A stretch of 12,768 nt of DNA from JALORV01 sp044225415 (lineage in GTDB: Bacteria; Pseudomonadota; Gammaproteobacteria; Burkholderiales; Burkholderiaceae_F): positions 1 to 12,768 of the forward strand of contig JBGAIO010000083.1 in the NCBI GenBank assembly GCA_044225415.1, given 5' to 3'. The notes under the pieces are model-generated. The model did not search any database, was not told the origin of the DNA, and was given only the letters and a program-made list of their open reading frames with translations. This document shows positions 1 through 7,278 of the stretch, in pieces. Numbering within the stretch: position 1 is the stretch's first letter; every line of letters starts with the position of its first letter. A program made the position numbers and the translations under genes.

Positions 1-124
1 GCGGCCCGTAGTGCAGCCGCCCGTCCGTCAGCACGCCATCGACGTCGAGCGCGAGCAGGCGGACGCGCGCCGCGCGCTGCTCAGCCGTCAGCGCGGGCGA
101 AGTCGTCTCGGCGGCGGACATCAT
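1..124 (-). CDS. kdsC: 3-deoxy-D-manno-octulosonate 8-phosphate phosphatase, N-terminal part (cut by window edge)
   Basis: Only the first 41 codons are present. The enzyme is a cytoplasmic HAD-family phosphatase that removes phosphate from Kdo-8-phosphate to give Kdo for the LPS inner core. The visible HAD motif I is LALDVDGVLTDG, with the nucleophile Asp at residue 27 and the general acid/base Asp at residue 29, followed by RLHYG; this pattern is typical of KdsC. Two adjacent ATG codons (124-122 and 121-119) could start the protein. The first shares its A with the last base of the kdsD stop codon (TGATG), so the two genes are probably translationally coupled in one operon. The gene continues beyond the left edge, where lptC, lptA and lptB commonly follow in betaproteobacteria (family knowledge, not visible here). 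Confidence 0.9.
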   Translation of the reverse strand, partial: MMSAAETTSPALTAEQRAARVRLLALDVDGVLTDGRLHYGP

Positions 125-1119
125 CAGATGACCTTCGCGTTCATCAGGTCGAGATTGTTCAGTGCGCCGACAATGCGCCGCGCCTCGTCGATCACCAGCA
201 GCTGGCTGCGCCGCTCGCTGTCCATCAGCCGCGCCGCCTCCACAGCCAGCGCGTCGGCGCCGATCGTGAGCGGCGAACGCGTCATCACGTCCGCGACGGC
301 CAGCGCGCGCACGTCGCCGTCGCGCTCGATCAGACGGCGCAGGTCGCCGTCCGTGAAGATGCCGGCGAGCGCACCGTCCGGATCGACGACGGCCGTCATG
401 CCGAGCTGCTTGCGCGTGATCTCCTGCACCGCGTCCATGACCGAGACGCCGGTCGGCACGCGCGGGATCGCGTCACCCGTGCGCATCACGTCGCGCACGC
501 GGGTCAACAACTGCCGGCCGAGCGCGCCGCCCGGATGCGAGCGCGCGAAATCCTCGCGCCCAAAGCCGCGCTCGCTCAGGCACGCGATGGCCAGCGCGTC
601 ACCCAGCGCCAGCATCGCGGTGGACGACGACGTCGGCGCCAGGTTCAGCGGACAGGCCTCCTTCTCGACGCGCACGTCCAGATGGATATCGGCCAGCCGT
701 GCCAGCGACGACGCGGCGTTGCCGGTCATCGCGATCAGCGGCGTGCCGGCGCGCTTGGCCGGCGGCACGATGGTCAGCAGCTCGTTGCCTTCGCCCGAAT
801 ACGACAGCGCGATCAGCACGTCGTCGCGCGTGATCATGCCCAGGTCGCCGTGCGCGGCCTCGGCCGCGTGCACGAAATGCGACGGCGTGCCGGTGGACGC
901 CAGGGTGGAGGCCAGCTTGCGGCCGATGTGCCCGCTCTTGCCGATGCCCGTGACCACGACGCGGCCGTGACAGGCGAGCAGCAGGCCCACCGCGCGCGCG
1001 AATGTCCCGTCGACGCGCGGCGCCAGCGCGGCCACCGCCTGCGCTTCGATAGCGATGACCTCGCGCGCGAGCGCAAGCGCATCGGCACTGGCCCCGGCGG
1101 GAATCGATGTGAGCGTCAT
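124..1119 (-). CDS. kdsD: D-arabinose 5-phosphate isomerase (KdsD/KpsF family)
   Basis: 331 residues, close to the usual length of about 320-330. The enzyme converts ribulose 5-phosphate to arabinose 5-phosphate, the first committed precursor of Kdo. An N-terminal SIS domain (about residues 40-185) contains VVVTGIGKSGHIGRK and ALSYSGEGNEL. The second half has two CBS domains (about 205-265 and 276-329). Residues matching the E. coli catalytic set are visible with a +2 offset: Lys61, Glu113, Glu154 in KEACPLNLAPTSSST, and His195 in ARSHPGG. The ATG at 1119 gives the expected N-terminus, although no strong Shine-Dalgarno sequence precedes it. It is followed at once by kdsC and lies head-to-head with the kefB-like gene. 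Identification is firm; the reading frame is intact. Confidence 0.96.
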   Translation of the reverse strand: MTLTSIPAGASADALALAREVIAIEAQAVAALAPRVDGTFARAVGLLLACHGRVVVTGIGKSGHIGRKLASTLASTGTPSHFVHAAEAAHGDLGMITRDDVLIALSYSGEGNELLTIVPPAKRAGTPLIAMTGNAASSLARLADIHLDVRVEKEACPLNLAPTSSSTAMLALGDALAIACLSERGFGREDFARSHPGGALGRQLLTRVRDVMRTGDAIPRVPTGVSVMDAVQEITRKQLGMTAVVDPDGALAGIFTDGDLRRLIERDGDVRALAVADVMTRSPLTIGADALAVEAARLMDSERRSQLLVIDEARRIVGALNNLDLMNAKVI

Positions 1120-1342
1120 CGCTGCGTCGTTGCGGCGTGGGATCGGTTACGCTGAATGGGGCGTGTGAGAATGACGGGCGAGGGTCGAGTGACGGTCGGG
1201 CCGGCTGCTGTCGGCAGTCGCGAAAGCCTCGGCGATCATACACGGCCAACCCTCGCTGGCATGGGCCTTGCTTAAGGCCTTCGCGCCGCTCGTCAACGCA
1301 CCAGAACAACCCCAACAGCCCAGCGATGCGCGTGTCGACCCG
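1120..1342. promoter_or_regulatory. Divergent intergenic region between kdsD and the kefB-like gene
   Basis: This 223-bp gap must hold promoters for both kdsDC (leftward) and kefB (rightward). On the minus strand a TATGAT -10-like hexamer (plus-strand ATCATA, 1235-1240) could serve kdsD with a leader of about 110 nt, but no good -35 sits at the right distance. A perfect 6-bp dyad GGCCTT-GCTT-AAGGCC lies at 1264-1279. It overlaps a possible in-frame TTG start for kefB at 1268, so it may be an operator, or chance. No RNA gene or small gene was recognised here. Confidence 0.35.
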
Positions 1343-3325
1343 ATGACCTCCGGCCTCGAGATCACGCTGGTGCTGCTGGCCGCGGTCGTCCTCGGCGTCG
1401 TCGCCTTCCGCCTGCTGTCGCTGCCGCCGCTGCTGGCGTACCTGGTGGTCGGCATCCTGATCGGTCCGCACATGCTGGGGCAGGTGCCCGACAGTGCGCA
1501 GACGCGCTACCTCGCCGAGTTCGGCGTGGTGTTCCTGATGTTCTCGATCGGACTCGAGTTCTCGCTGGCGCGGCTGAAGTCGATGCGCCGCATCGTGTTC
1601 GGACTTGGCGCGGCGCAGGTGGTGCTGACCATCTCCCTCGTGCTGCTGTCGGCCCTCGCGGCTGGCCGCTACTTCGGCGTGGGCCTCGGAGGCGCGTTCG
1701 CCCTCGGCGCGGCGCTGGCGATGTCGTCGACCGCGATCATCATGAAGCTGCTGTCGGAGCGGATGCAGCTCGACACCGAGCACGGCCGCCGCATCGTCGG
1801 CGTGCTGCTGTTCCAGGACCTGGCGGTGGTGCCGCTGCTGGTCGTGATCCCCGCGCTGGCTGCCGATCCGGGCGAGCTCGGTCGCACGCTCGGCATCGCA
1901 CTGCTGAAGGCGGCCGCGCTGCTCACGCTGCTGCTGGCCGGCGGCCAGCGGCTGATGCGCTGGTGGCTGCGGCTGGTGGCGATGCGCAAGTCGCACGAAC
2001 TGTTCACGCTGAACGTGCTGCTGGTGACACTGGGGCTGGCGTGGATGACCGAGATGGCCGGGCTGTCGCTCGCGCTGGGCGCCTTCATTGCCGGCATGCT
2101 GATCGCCGAGACCGAATTCCGCCACCAGGTCGAGGAGGACATCAAGCCTTTCCGCGACGTGCTGCTCGGCCTGTTCTTCGTGACCACCGGCATGCTGCTG
2201 AATCCGGAAGTCATCATCGCGCATCCCGGCTGGGTATCGCTCGCGCTGCTGCTGCCGGTCGCGTTCAAGCTCGGGCTCATCTATTTTCTGACGCGCGTCT
2301 TCGGCGCAGGCACCGGCACTTCATTGCGCACCGGGCTCGCGCTGGCCACGGCCGGCGAGTTCGGCTTCGTGCTGCTGGCGCAGGCCGGGCGCGTGCAGCT
2401 GATGGACGATCGTGTGATGCAGGTCGTGCTGGCGGCGATGCTGCTGTCGATGCTGGCCGCGCCGCTGCTGGTGCACTACTCGGATCGCATCGTCGTGCGC
2501 CTGGCGTCGAGCGAGTGGATGCAAAGATCGCTGGAGATCGCGCAGATCGCACAGCGCGCGATCGCCACGGAGAAGCACGTGGTCATCTGCGGCTTCGGTC
2601 GAAGCGGCCAGCACCTGGCGAAGATGCTCGAACAGGAGAAGATCGGCTACGTCGCGCTCGACCTCGATCCCGACCTGGTGCGCAAGGCCGCGGCCGCCGG
2701 CGACTCCGTCGTCTACGGCGATGCCGCGCGCCGGGAGACGCTGGTTTCCGCCGGCATACGGCGCGCCGCGGCGCTCGCCATCACCTATGCCGATACGCCG
2801 TCGGCGCTGAAGGTGCTGCACAACGTGCAGGAGCTGAAGGCCGGGCTGCCCGTCATCGTGCGCACGCAGGACGAAGTCGATCTCGATCGCCTGATGAAGG
2901 CCGGCGCCACCGAGGTCGTGCCCGAGGTGCTGGAGGGCAGCCTGATGCTCGGGTCGCAGGCGCTGGTGCTGCTCGGTGTGCCGGTATCACGCGTCGTGCG
3001 CCGCGTGCGCTCGACCCGCGAGCAGCGCTACCGCCTGCTGCGTGGCCACTTCCACGGCAGCAGCGATGTCGAGGAGACGATTGAAGAGGAGGCCGCTGAA
3101 AGGCTGCACTCGGTGATGCTCGATTCCGGTTCGGCCGCGGTGAACTGCTCACTCGCTGAACTGGCTTTGGCTGATCTCGGCGTGACCGTCACTGCTGTGC
3201 GCCGCGGCGGAGTGCGCAAGGACGAGCCTGATGTGCAGTTGGTGCTGCAGCCCGGCGATGTCGTCGTGATGCGAGGTGGGACGGAGGCGCTGGAGCTGGC
3301 GGAGGAGAGGTTGCTGAGTCGGTAG
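1343..3325 (+). CDS. KefB/KefC-type monovalent cation:proton antiporter with RCK domains (CPA2 family)
   Basis: 660 residues from the ATG at 1343. The inner-membrane antiporter domain (about 1-385) is made of many hydrophobic helices and carries FLMFSIGLEFS (64-74), FQDLAVVPLL (157-166) and the loop HQVEEDIKPFRDVLLGLFF (261-279), which resembles the KefC regulatory-loop segment. An RCK_N/TrkA-N domain begins at residue 411 with the Rossmann motif GFGRSG (417-422), and an RCK_C/TrkA-C domain covers about 585-655. This layout is that of K+ efflux antiporters gated by nucleotide or glutathione adducts, so K+/H+ exchange is the likely role; gating here is inferred. A TTG at 1268 would add 25 non-hydrophobic residues and is disfavoured, because the ATG places the first helix at the N-terminus as usual. 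No clear ribosome binding site precedes either start. The gene ends in the repeat-bearing gap before uvrA. Confidence 0.92.
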   Translation: MTSGLEITLVLLAAVVLGVVAFRLLSLPPLLAYLVVGILIGPHMLGQVPDSAQTRYLAEFGVVFLMFSIGLEFSLARLKSMRRIVFGLGAAQVVLTISLVLLSALAAGRYFGVGLGGAFALGAALAMSSTAIIMKLLSERMQLDTEHGRRIVGVLLFQDLAVVPLLVVIPALAADPGELGRTLGIALLKAAALLTLLLAGGQRLMRWWLRLVAMRKSHELFTLNVLLVTLGLAWMTEMAGLSLALGAFIAGMLIAETEFRHQVEEDIKPFRDVLLGLFFVTTGMLLNPEVIIAHPGWVSLALLLPVAFKLGLIYFLTRVFGAGTGTSLRTGLALATAGEFGFVLLAQAGRVQLMDDRVMQVVLAAMLLSMLAAPLLVHYSDRIVVRLASSEWMQRSLEIAQIAQRAIATEKHVVICGFGRSGQHLAKMLEQEKIGYVALDLDPDLVRKAAAAGDSVVYGDAARRETLVSAGIRRAAALAITYADTPSALKVLHNVQELKAGLPVIVRTQDEVDLDRLMKAGATEVVPEVLEGSLMLGSQALVLLGVPVSRVVRRVRSTREQRYRLLRGHFHGSSDVEETIEEEAAERLHSVMLDSGSAAVNCSLAELALADLGVTVTAVRRGGVRKDEPDVQLVLQPGDVVVMRGGTEALELAEERLLSR

Positions 3326-3445
3326 TGCGACGGCGACTGCCCGAGGTGTCGCGGCCGTGCCGGGTGGTGGGCCGCTTGCCCTTGCCGAGCGCCGGCCCGC
3401 CACACGCCGCGGCCGCGATGCATCCCCGACTGCCACGAAAAATGG

Positions 3446-3465
3446 ATCCCCGCTTTCGCGGGGAT
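3446..3465. terminator. Perfect 8-bp hairpin, probable bidirectional terminator and REP-like unit
   Basis: ATCCCCGC (3446-3453), a 4-nt loop TTTC, and GCGGGGAT (3458-3465) form a perfect stem. It lies between the convergent kefB and uvrA ends, about 120 nt past the kefB stop and 80 nt past the uvrA stop. The core resembles the widespread proteobacterial intergenic repeat containing CCCGCGAAAGCGGG. No T-run follows on either strand, so a role in termination or mRNA 3' end protection is inferred from placement. Confidence 0.55.
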
Positions 3466-3503
3466 GACAGCGCGCCCGCGCACCGGTTTCGCGGGGATGA
3501 CAG
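3454..3503. repeat. 17-bp direct repeat, part of a degenerate REP-like cluster
   Basis: The 17-mer TTTCGCGGGGATGACAG occurs identically at 3454-3470 and 3487-3503, a period of 33 bp. The first copy is the right half of the hairpin at 3446-3465. The second copy has lost the matching left arm, leaving a half unit. This fits partial duplication or decay of a repetitive extragenic palindrome. Confidence 0.7.
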
Positions 3504-3513
3504 CTCAAATTGG

Positions 3514-3533
3514 GCCCCGGCCTGCGCCGGGGC
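3514..3533. terminator. Second perfect 8-bp hairpin immediately downstream of uvrA
   Basis: GCCCCGGC (3514-3521), loop CTGC, and GCCGGGGC (3526-3533) form a GC-rich stem beginning 12 nt past the uvrA stop codon. The stem differs from the unit at 3446-3465, but its outer sequence (CGTCGCCCCGGC on the minus strand) resembles another common proteobacterial repeat. It is well placed to end uvrA transcripts or block 3' exonucleases, although no T-tract follows. Confidence 0.5.
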
Positions 3534-3545
3534 GACGAAGCGGGA

Positions 3546-6377
3546 CTACGCGGCCTTGCGGGTGGTCTGCCGCGCCAGCGCAGGCGCGAGGTATTCGCCG
3601 GTGTGGCTCTCCGGCGTTGCCGCGATCTTCTCGGGCGGGCCGGTGGCGATGATGCGGCCACCGCCGTCGCCGCCTTCGGGGCCGAGGTCGACGACCCAGT
3701 CGGCGGTCTTGATGACGTCCAGGTTGTGCTCGATGACGACCACCGTGTTGCCGGCGTTGCGCAACTGGTGCAGTACGGTCAGCAGCAGCGCGATGTCGTG
3801 AAAGTGCAGGCCCGTGGTCGGTTCGTCCAGGATGTAGAGCGTGCGGCCCGTGTCGCGCTTGGACAGCTCCAGCGACAGCTTCACGCGTTGCGCCTCGCCG
3901 CCCGACAACGTGGTCGCGCTCTGGCCCAGGCGCACGTAGCCCAGCCCCACGTCGAGCAGCGTCTGCAGCTTGCGCGCGATGCTCGGCACCGCGTTGAAGA
4001 ACTCGAAGGCGTCGGCCACCGTCAGGTCGAGCACGTCGGCGATGCTGCGGCCCTTGTAGTGCACTTCCAGCGTCTCGCGGTTGTAGCGCTTGCCGTGGCA
4101 CACGTCGCAGGGAACGTAGAGATCCGGCAGGAAGTGCATCTCGACCTTGATGACGCCGTCGCCCTGACAGGTCTCGCAGCGGCCGCCCTTGACGTTGAAG
4201 GAGAAGCGGCCCGCCTCGTAGCCACGCTCGCGCGCGGTCGGCGTCTCGGCGAACAGTTCGCGGATCGGCGTGAACAGCCCCGTGTAGGTCGCCGGGTTGC
4301 TGCGCGGCGTGCGGCCGATCGGGCTCTGGTCGACGCTGATGACCTTGTCGATGTGCTCGAGACCTTCCAGCGTCGTGTACGGGGCGGCTTCGGCCGACGA
4401 GCCGTACAGGTGCCGTGCGACCGCGGCGTACAGCGTGTCGTTGATCAGCGTCGACTTGCCCGAGCCCGATACGCCGGTCACGCAGCTCAGCAGGCCGATC
4501 GGCAGTTCCAGCGTGACGTCCTTCAGGTTGTTGCCGCTGGCGCCCGTGAGCTTCAGCCAGTGCGTGAAAGGGGGCGTGCGATCTGCGGGCACCTCGATCT
4601 GCCGGCGCCCCGCCTCGATGTCGGCGAGCGTGCCGCTCGCGACCACCTCACCACCGTGCGCGCCGGCGCCCGGGCCCATGTCGACGATGAAGTCGGCCGC
4701 GCGGATCGCGTCTTCGTCGTGCTCGACGACGATGACGCTGTTGCCCAGATCGCGCAGGTGCTTCAGCGTGCCGATCAGCCGGTCGTTGTCGCGCTGGTGC
4801 AGCCCGATCGACGGCTCGTCGAGCACGTACATCACGCCCGTCAGCCCCGATCCGATCTGTGATGCGAGACGGATGCGCTGCGATTCGCCGCCCGACAGGG
4901 TGTCGGCGGAGCGGTCGAGCGACAGGTAGTCGAGTCCGACGTTGACCAGGAAATGCAGCCGCGAACCGATCTCCTTGACGATCTTCGCGGCGATCTCCTT
5001 CTTCGCGCCGCTGAAGCTCACGTCCTCGAAGTACTGCAGCGCCTCGGCGAGCGGTGCCGCGGAGATCTGCCAGATGCCGCGGCGCATCGATTCGTCCGAA
5101 CCATCGCCGTCGCCGATGAACACGTTGCGCGCCTCGCGCCGCAGCCGCGAACCACTGCACACCGGACACGCGCGCTGGCTGCGCAGCTTGGTCAGCTCCT
5201 CGCGCACCACCGGCGAGTCGGTTTCCTTCAGCCGCCGCTCCAGGCTGGGGATCACGCCCTCGAACACATGCCGCCGCACGATCCTGCGGCCCTTGTCGTT
5301 GGCGTAGGAGAACGGAATCTCGTCGGCGCCCGAGCCGTGCAGGATGACCCGGCGTGCGGCCTCGGGCAACTGGTCGTAGGGCTGGTTCAGGTCGAAGCCG
5401 TAGTGCTGGGCCACCGCGACCAGCATCTGGTGGTAGTAGGCGTTGCGGGTGTCCCAGCCCTTGATCGCGCCGCTCGCGAGCGCCAGTTCCGGATGCGCGA
5501 CGACGCGCGTCTCGTCGAAGAACTCGACGGTGCCCAGCCCGTCGCAGGCCTCGCACGCGCCGAGCGGATTGTTGAACGAGAACAGCCGCGGCTCGAGTTC
5601 CGCGAGCGTGTAGTCGCAGTGCGGACACGCGTAGCGGCTGCAGAAGGCATGCTCCTGGCCATTGTCCGTGTCGAGCAGCAGCGCTCGCCCGTCGGCGAGC
5701 CGCAGCGCCGTCTCGAAGGACTCCGCCAGCCGCTGCTTGGCGTCGGTGCGCACCTTCAGCCGGTCGACCACGACGTCGATGTCGTGGCGTGCATTCTTCT
5801 CGAGCGGCGGCAGGCTGTCCGCCTCGACGATCGCGCCGTCGATGCGGAAGCGCACGAAGCCCTGCGTCTGCATGTCGTCGAAGAAATCCGCGAACTCGCC
5901 CTTGCGCTCGCGCACCACCGGCGCCAGTACCTGCACCTTCGTGTCCTCGGGCAGCGCCAGCGTCGCGTCGACCATCTGCGACACGCTCTGCGACTGCAGC
6001 GGCACCTTGTGCTCGGGGCAGTATGGCGTGCCGACGCGCGCATACAGCAGGCGCAGGTAGTCGTGGATCTCGGTGACGGTGCCGACCGTGGACCGCGGGT
6101 TGTGCGACGTGGCGCGCTGCTCGATGGCGATGGCCGGCGACAGGCCTTCGATCAGGTCGACGTCGGGCTTTTCCATCAACTGCAGGAACTGCCGCGCGTA
6201 CGCGGACAGCGATTCGACGTAGCGCCGCTGGCCTTCGGCATACAGCGTGTCGAAGGCCAGCGACGACTTGCCCGAGCCCGACAGTCCCGTGATCACGACC
6301 AGACGCTCGCGCGGCAGCGTCAGGTCGATGCTCTTCAGGTTGTGCGTGCGTGCGCCGCGGATGCGGATTTCATCCAT
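3546..6377 (-). CDS. uvrA: Excinuclease ABC subunit A (UvrA)
   Basis: 943 residues, the normal length for proteobacterial UvrA (E. coli about 940). UvrA is the damage-sensing ATPase of nucleotide excision repair and loads UvrB on lesions. Both ABC modules are complete: Walker A GLSGSGKSS (31-39) and GVSGSGKST (635-643), signatures LSGGESQR (494-501) and LSGGEAQR (824-831), Walker B with VLDEPSIGLH (518-527) and ILDEPTTGLH (849-858). Zinc-binding cysteines are visible at C251/C254/C275/C278, C404/C407 and C734/C737/C757/C760. The ATG at 6377 gives the canonical start MDEIRIRGARTHNLK; the ribosome binding site is weak. The gene is divergent from ssb, as in E. coli, and convergent with kefB. The frame is intact throughout, unlike the genes on the other side of the divergent promoter. 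Confidence 0.98.
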   Translation of the reverse strand: MDEIRIRGARTHNLKSIDLTLPRERLVVITGLSGSGKSSLAFDTLYAEGQRRYVESLSAYARQFLQLMEKPDVDLIEGLSPAIAIEQRATSHNPRSTVGTVTEIHDYLRLLYARVGTPYCPEHKVPLQSQSVSQMVDATLALPEDTKVQVLAPVVRERKGEFADFFDDMQTQGFVRFRIDGAIVEADSLPPLEKNARHDIDVVVDRLKVRTDAKQRLAESFETALRLADGRALLLDTDNGQEHAFCSRYACPHCDYTLAELEPRLFSFNNPLGACEACDGLGTVEFFDETRVVAHPELALASGAIKGWDTRNAYYHQMLVAVAQHYGFDLNQPYDQLPEAARRVILHGSGADEIPFSYANDKGRRIVRRHVFEGVIPSLERRLKETDSPVVREELTKLRSQRACPVCSGSRLRREARNVFIGDGDGSDESMRRGIWQISAAPLAEALQYFEDVSFSGAKKEIAAKIVKEIGSRLHFLVNVGLDYLSLDRSADTLSGGESQRIRLASQIGSGLTGVMYVLDEPSIGLHQRDNDRLIGTLKHLRDLGNSVIVVEHDEDAIRAADFIVDMGPGAGAHGGEVVASGTLADIEAGRRQIEVPADRTPPFTHWLKLTGASGNNLKDVTLELPIGLLSCVTGVSGSGKSTLINDTLYAAVARHLYGSSAEAAPYTTLEGLEHIDKVISVDQSPIGRTPRSNPATYTGLFTPIRELFAETPTARERGYEAGRFSFNVKGGRCETCQGDGVIKVEMHFLPDLYVPCDVCHGKRYNRETLEVHYKGRSIADVLDLTVADAFEFFNAVPSIARKLQTLLDVGLGYVRLGQSATTLSGGEAQRVKLSLELSKRDTGRTLYILDEPTTGLHFHDIALLLTVLHQLRNAGNTVVVIEHNLDVIKTADWVVDLGPEGGDGGGRIIATGPPEKIAATPESHTGEYLAPALARQTTRKAA

Positions 6378-6478
6378 CGTGCGATCTGCGTCGGATTCGG
6401 CGGGCGATCGGGGGCAATGTCGTGTGTCGCTCTGTCAAGCCCCGCGCCGCGGCTGCAAGGGCAGCGAAGGTGCGCGGA

Positions 6479-6505
6479 TTGCGAAGGCGAACTTGTTACT
6501 ATAAC
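6479..6505 (+). promoter_or_regulatory. Possible ssb promoter
   Basis: A -35-like TTGCGA (6479-6484) and a -10-like TATAAC (6500-6505) are separated by 15 bp, shorter than the ideal 17. They stand out as the only A/T-rich patch in this GC-rich gap and lie about 30 nt before the ssb ATG. On the opposite strand the same patch reads TATAGT (6503-6498), which could be a uvrA -10 element. A TTGACA on the minus strand (6438-6433) is a perfect -35 but has no recognisable -10. Confidence 0.4.
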
Positions 6506-6524
6506 GACAAACATTGTCGCGACA
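6493..6524. promoter_or_regulatory. Nested dyads in the uvrA-ssb divergent region, candidate operator
   Basis: Three overlapping inverted repeats are visible. TTGT (6493-6496) and ACAA (6507-6510) flank a 10-bp AT-rich spacer. CGACAA-ACA-TTGTCG spans 6505-6519. TGTCGCGACA is a perfect palindrome at 6515-6524. In E. coli uvrA and ssb share a divergent promoter region with a LexA box; the proteobacterial consensus is CTGT-N8-ACAG. The first dyad resembles this only loosely (spacer of 10, outer bases T/A instead of C/G), so LexA control is suggested but not shown. Confidence 0.35.
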
Positions 6525-6527
6525 GGA
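6524..6527 (+). promoter_or_regulatory. Ribosome binding site of ssb
   Basis: AGGA lies 6 nt before the ATG at 6534. It supports that ATG as the true start of ssb, although the first codons after it read unlike other SSB proteins. Confidence 0.6.
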
Positions 6528-6533
6528 CTCGCC

Positions 6534-6995
6534 ATGGTGACGTCGTACTGCGTCTGGCTCGGCAATCTCGGGCGCGATCCCGAGACCCGCTATACACGGC
6601 CGACGGCGGCGATCACCAACGTTTCGATCGCAACCACGCGCCGTTACAAGTCGCTTCCGGCGAGCAGCAGGAAGAAACCGAGTGGCACCGCGTCTCGTTC
6701 TTCGGCCGGCTGGCCGAGATCGCCGGCGAGTACCTGCGCAAGGGACGTCCCGTTTATGTCGAAGGCCGGCTGCGCACGCGCAAATGGCAGGACAAGGACG
6801 GCAACGACAAGTACACGACCGAGGTCGTTGCCGAGAACATGCAATTGCTCGGCTCGCGCGAAGGCATGGGCGGGGGAGCCGGACATGGACGGCGGTGACG
6901 AGTTCCGCGCGTGCCGGCCCGCTCCGGAGGAGCGCGCCCTTGCGCAGGCCGCCGAGACCAACATCGCCGACATGGACGAAGACATTCCGTTCTAG
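6534..6995 (+). pseudogene. ssb: Single-stranded DNA-binding protein SSB, frameshifted in this sequence
   Basis: SSB coats single-stranded DNA in replication, repair and recombination and recruits partners through its acidic C-terminal tip. The OB fold is clear but in two frames. Positions 6534 to about 6652 encode GNLGRDPETRY and ITNVSIATTRRYK. About 6655-6883 is in the -1 frame and encodes SGEQQEETEWHRVSFFGRLA and WQDKDGNDKYTTEVVAENM. The original frame then resumes to the tail NIADMDEDIPF and TAG. The first break looks like one lost base near 6652. The second looks like one extra base, probably the A at 6883, since removing it gives GCC GGC ATG GAC. A compensating pair near 6592-6611 is also likely, because the expected TADGG segment reads TRPTA, and the first 9 residues are atypical. 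Because ssb is normally essential and the protein is otherwise well kept, a sequence error is more likely than a dead gene, unless another ssb exists elsewhere. Confidence 0.88.
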
Positions 6996-7278
6996 CAAGC
7001 GGCCGCGCTTTCCGGCGCGGAACATGGACGACGACATTCGTTGTGTGCGAGCAGTTCGGGGTGCGCGCTTGCGTTGCCCGCGACGCATTGTCGCTGGGCA
7101 TTTGTCGCTCGGTCTATCGAGGCTATCCGGTATAACCCGGATGCCTGCGCTATGGTCGGCAAGGTTGATGCGCCCAGGTTGCGTGGCTTCCTGCCCGCCT
7201 CACGTCTCGCGTCCGCCTCAGCGCATGATCGAGTTCCGAATCCCCGCAACTCAATGCCGGAGCACCAAATCGACTCCG
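6996..7278 (+). other. Intergenic region after ssb with a tail-like repeat and no confident gene
   Basis: A stem CCGCGC (7003-7008) / GCGCGG (7015-7020) with a 6-nt loop follows the ssb stop by 7 nt and may act as its terminator, though no T-run follows. A near copy of the end of ssb lies at 7022-7042. A TATAAC hexamer (7131-7136) is a possible -10 element for the downstream antiporter gene, but no -35 is properly spaced. Short open frames here show no recognisable protein. The region lies within the stretch with many apparent indels, so a small frame or an upstream start of the antiporter could be hidden. Confidence 0.4.
7022..7042 (+). repeat. Degenerate second copy of the ssb C-terminal coding end
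   Basis: Positions 7022-7042 match 6970-6991 (the codons for the DMDEDIPF tail) with one substitution (A to C) and one missing base. The copies are 52 nt apart. Translated, the second copy gives MDDDI before the missing base shifts the frame; MDDDI matches the usual SSB tail consensus better than the MDEDI in the gene. Confidence 0.6.

Noticed and set aside
599..2224. A 541-codon open frame on the minus strand spanning kdsD and kefB.
   Set aside because: It is rich in Gln, Arg and His with no recognisable family and overlaps two well-supported genes in other frames.
3454..3503. A short CRISPR-like array.
   Set aside because: There are only two copies of a 17-mer, one of them part of a hairpin typical of REP elements, with no regular spacers and no cas genes.
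3510..4862. A 450-codon plus-strand frame opposite the end of uvrA.
   Set aside because: It has shadow-frame composition, no ribosome binding site and no motif, and is fully antisense to uvrA.
6493..6510. A definite LexA (SOS) box.
   Set aside because: The half-sites are TTGT and ACAA with a 10-bp spacer, so the match to CTGT-N8-ACAG fails at the outer bases and in spacing. It is kept only as a candidate operator.
4953..6995. A 680-codon open frame on the plus strand running antisense through uvrA and into ssb.
   Set aside because: It is mostly the complement of uvrA, open because of high third-position GC. It is rich in Arg, Ala, Val and Gln with no domain. Only the last part, from 6534, is real (ssb).
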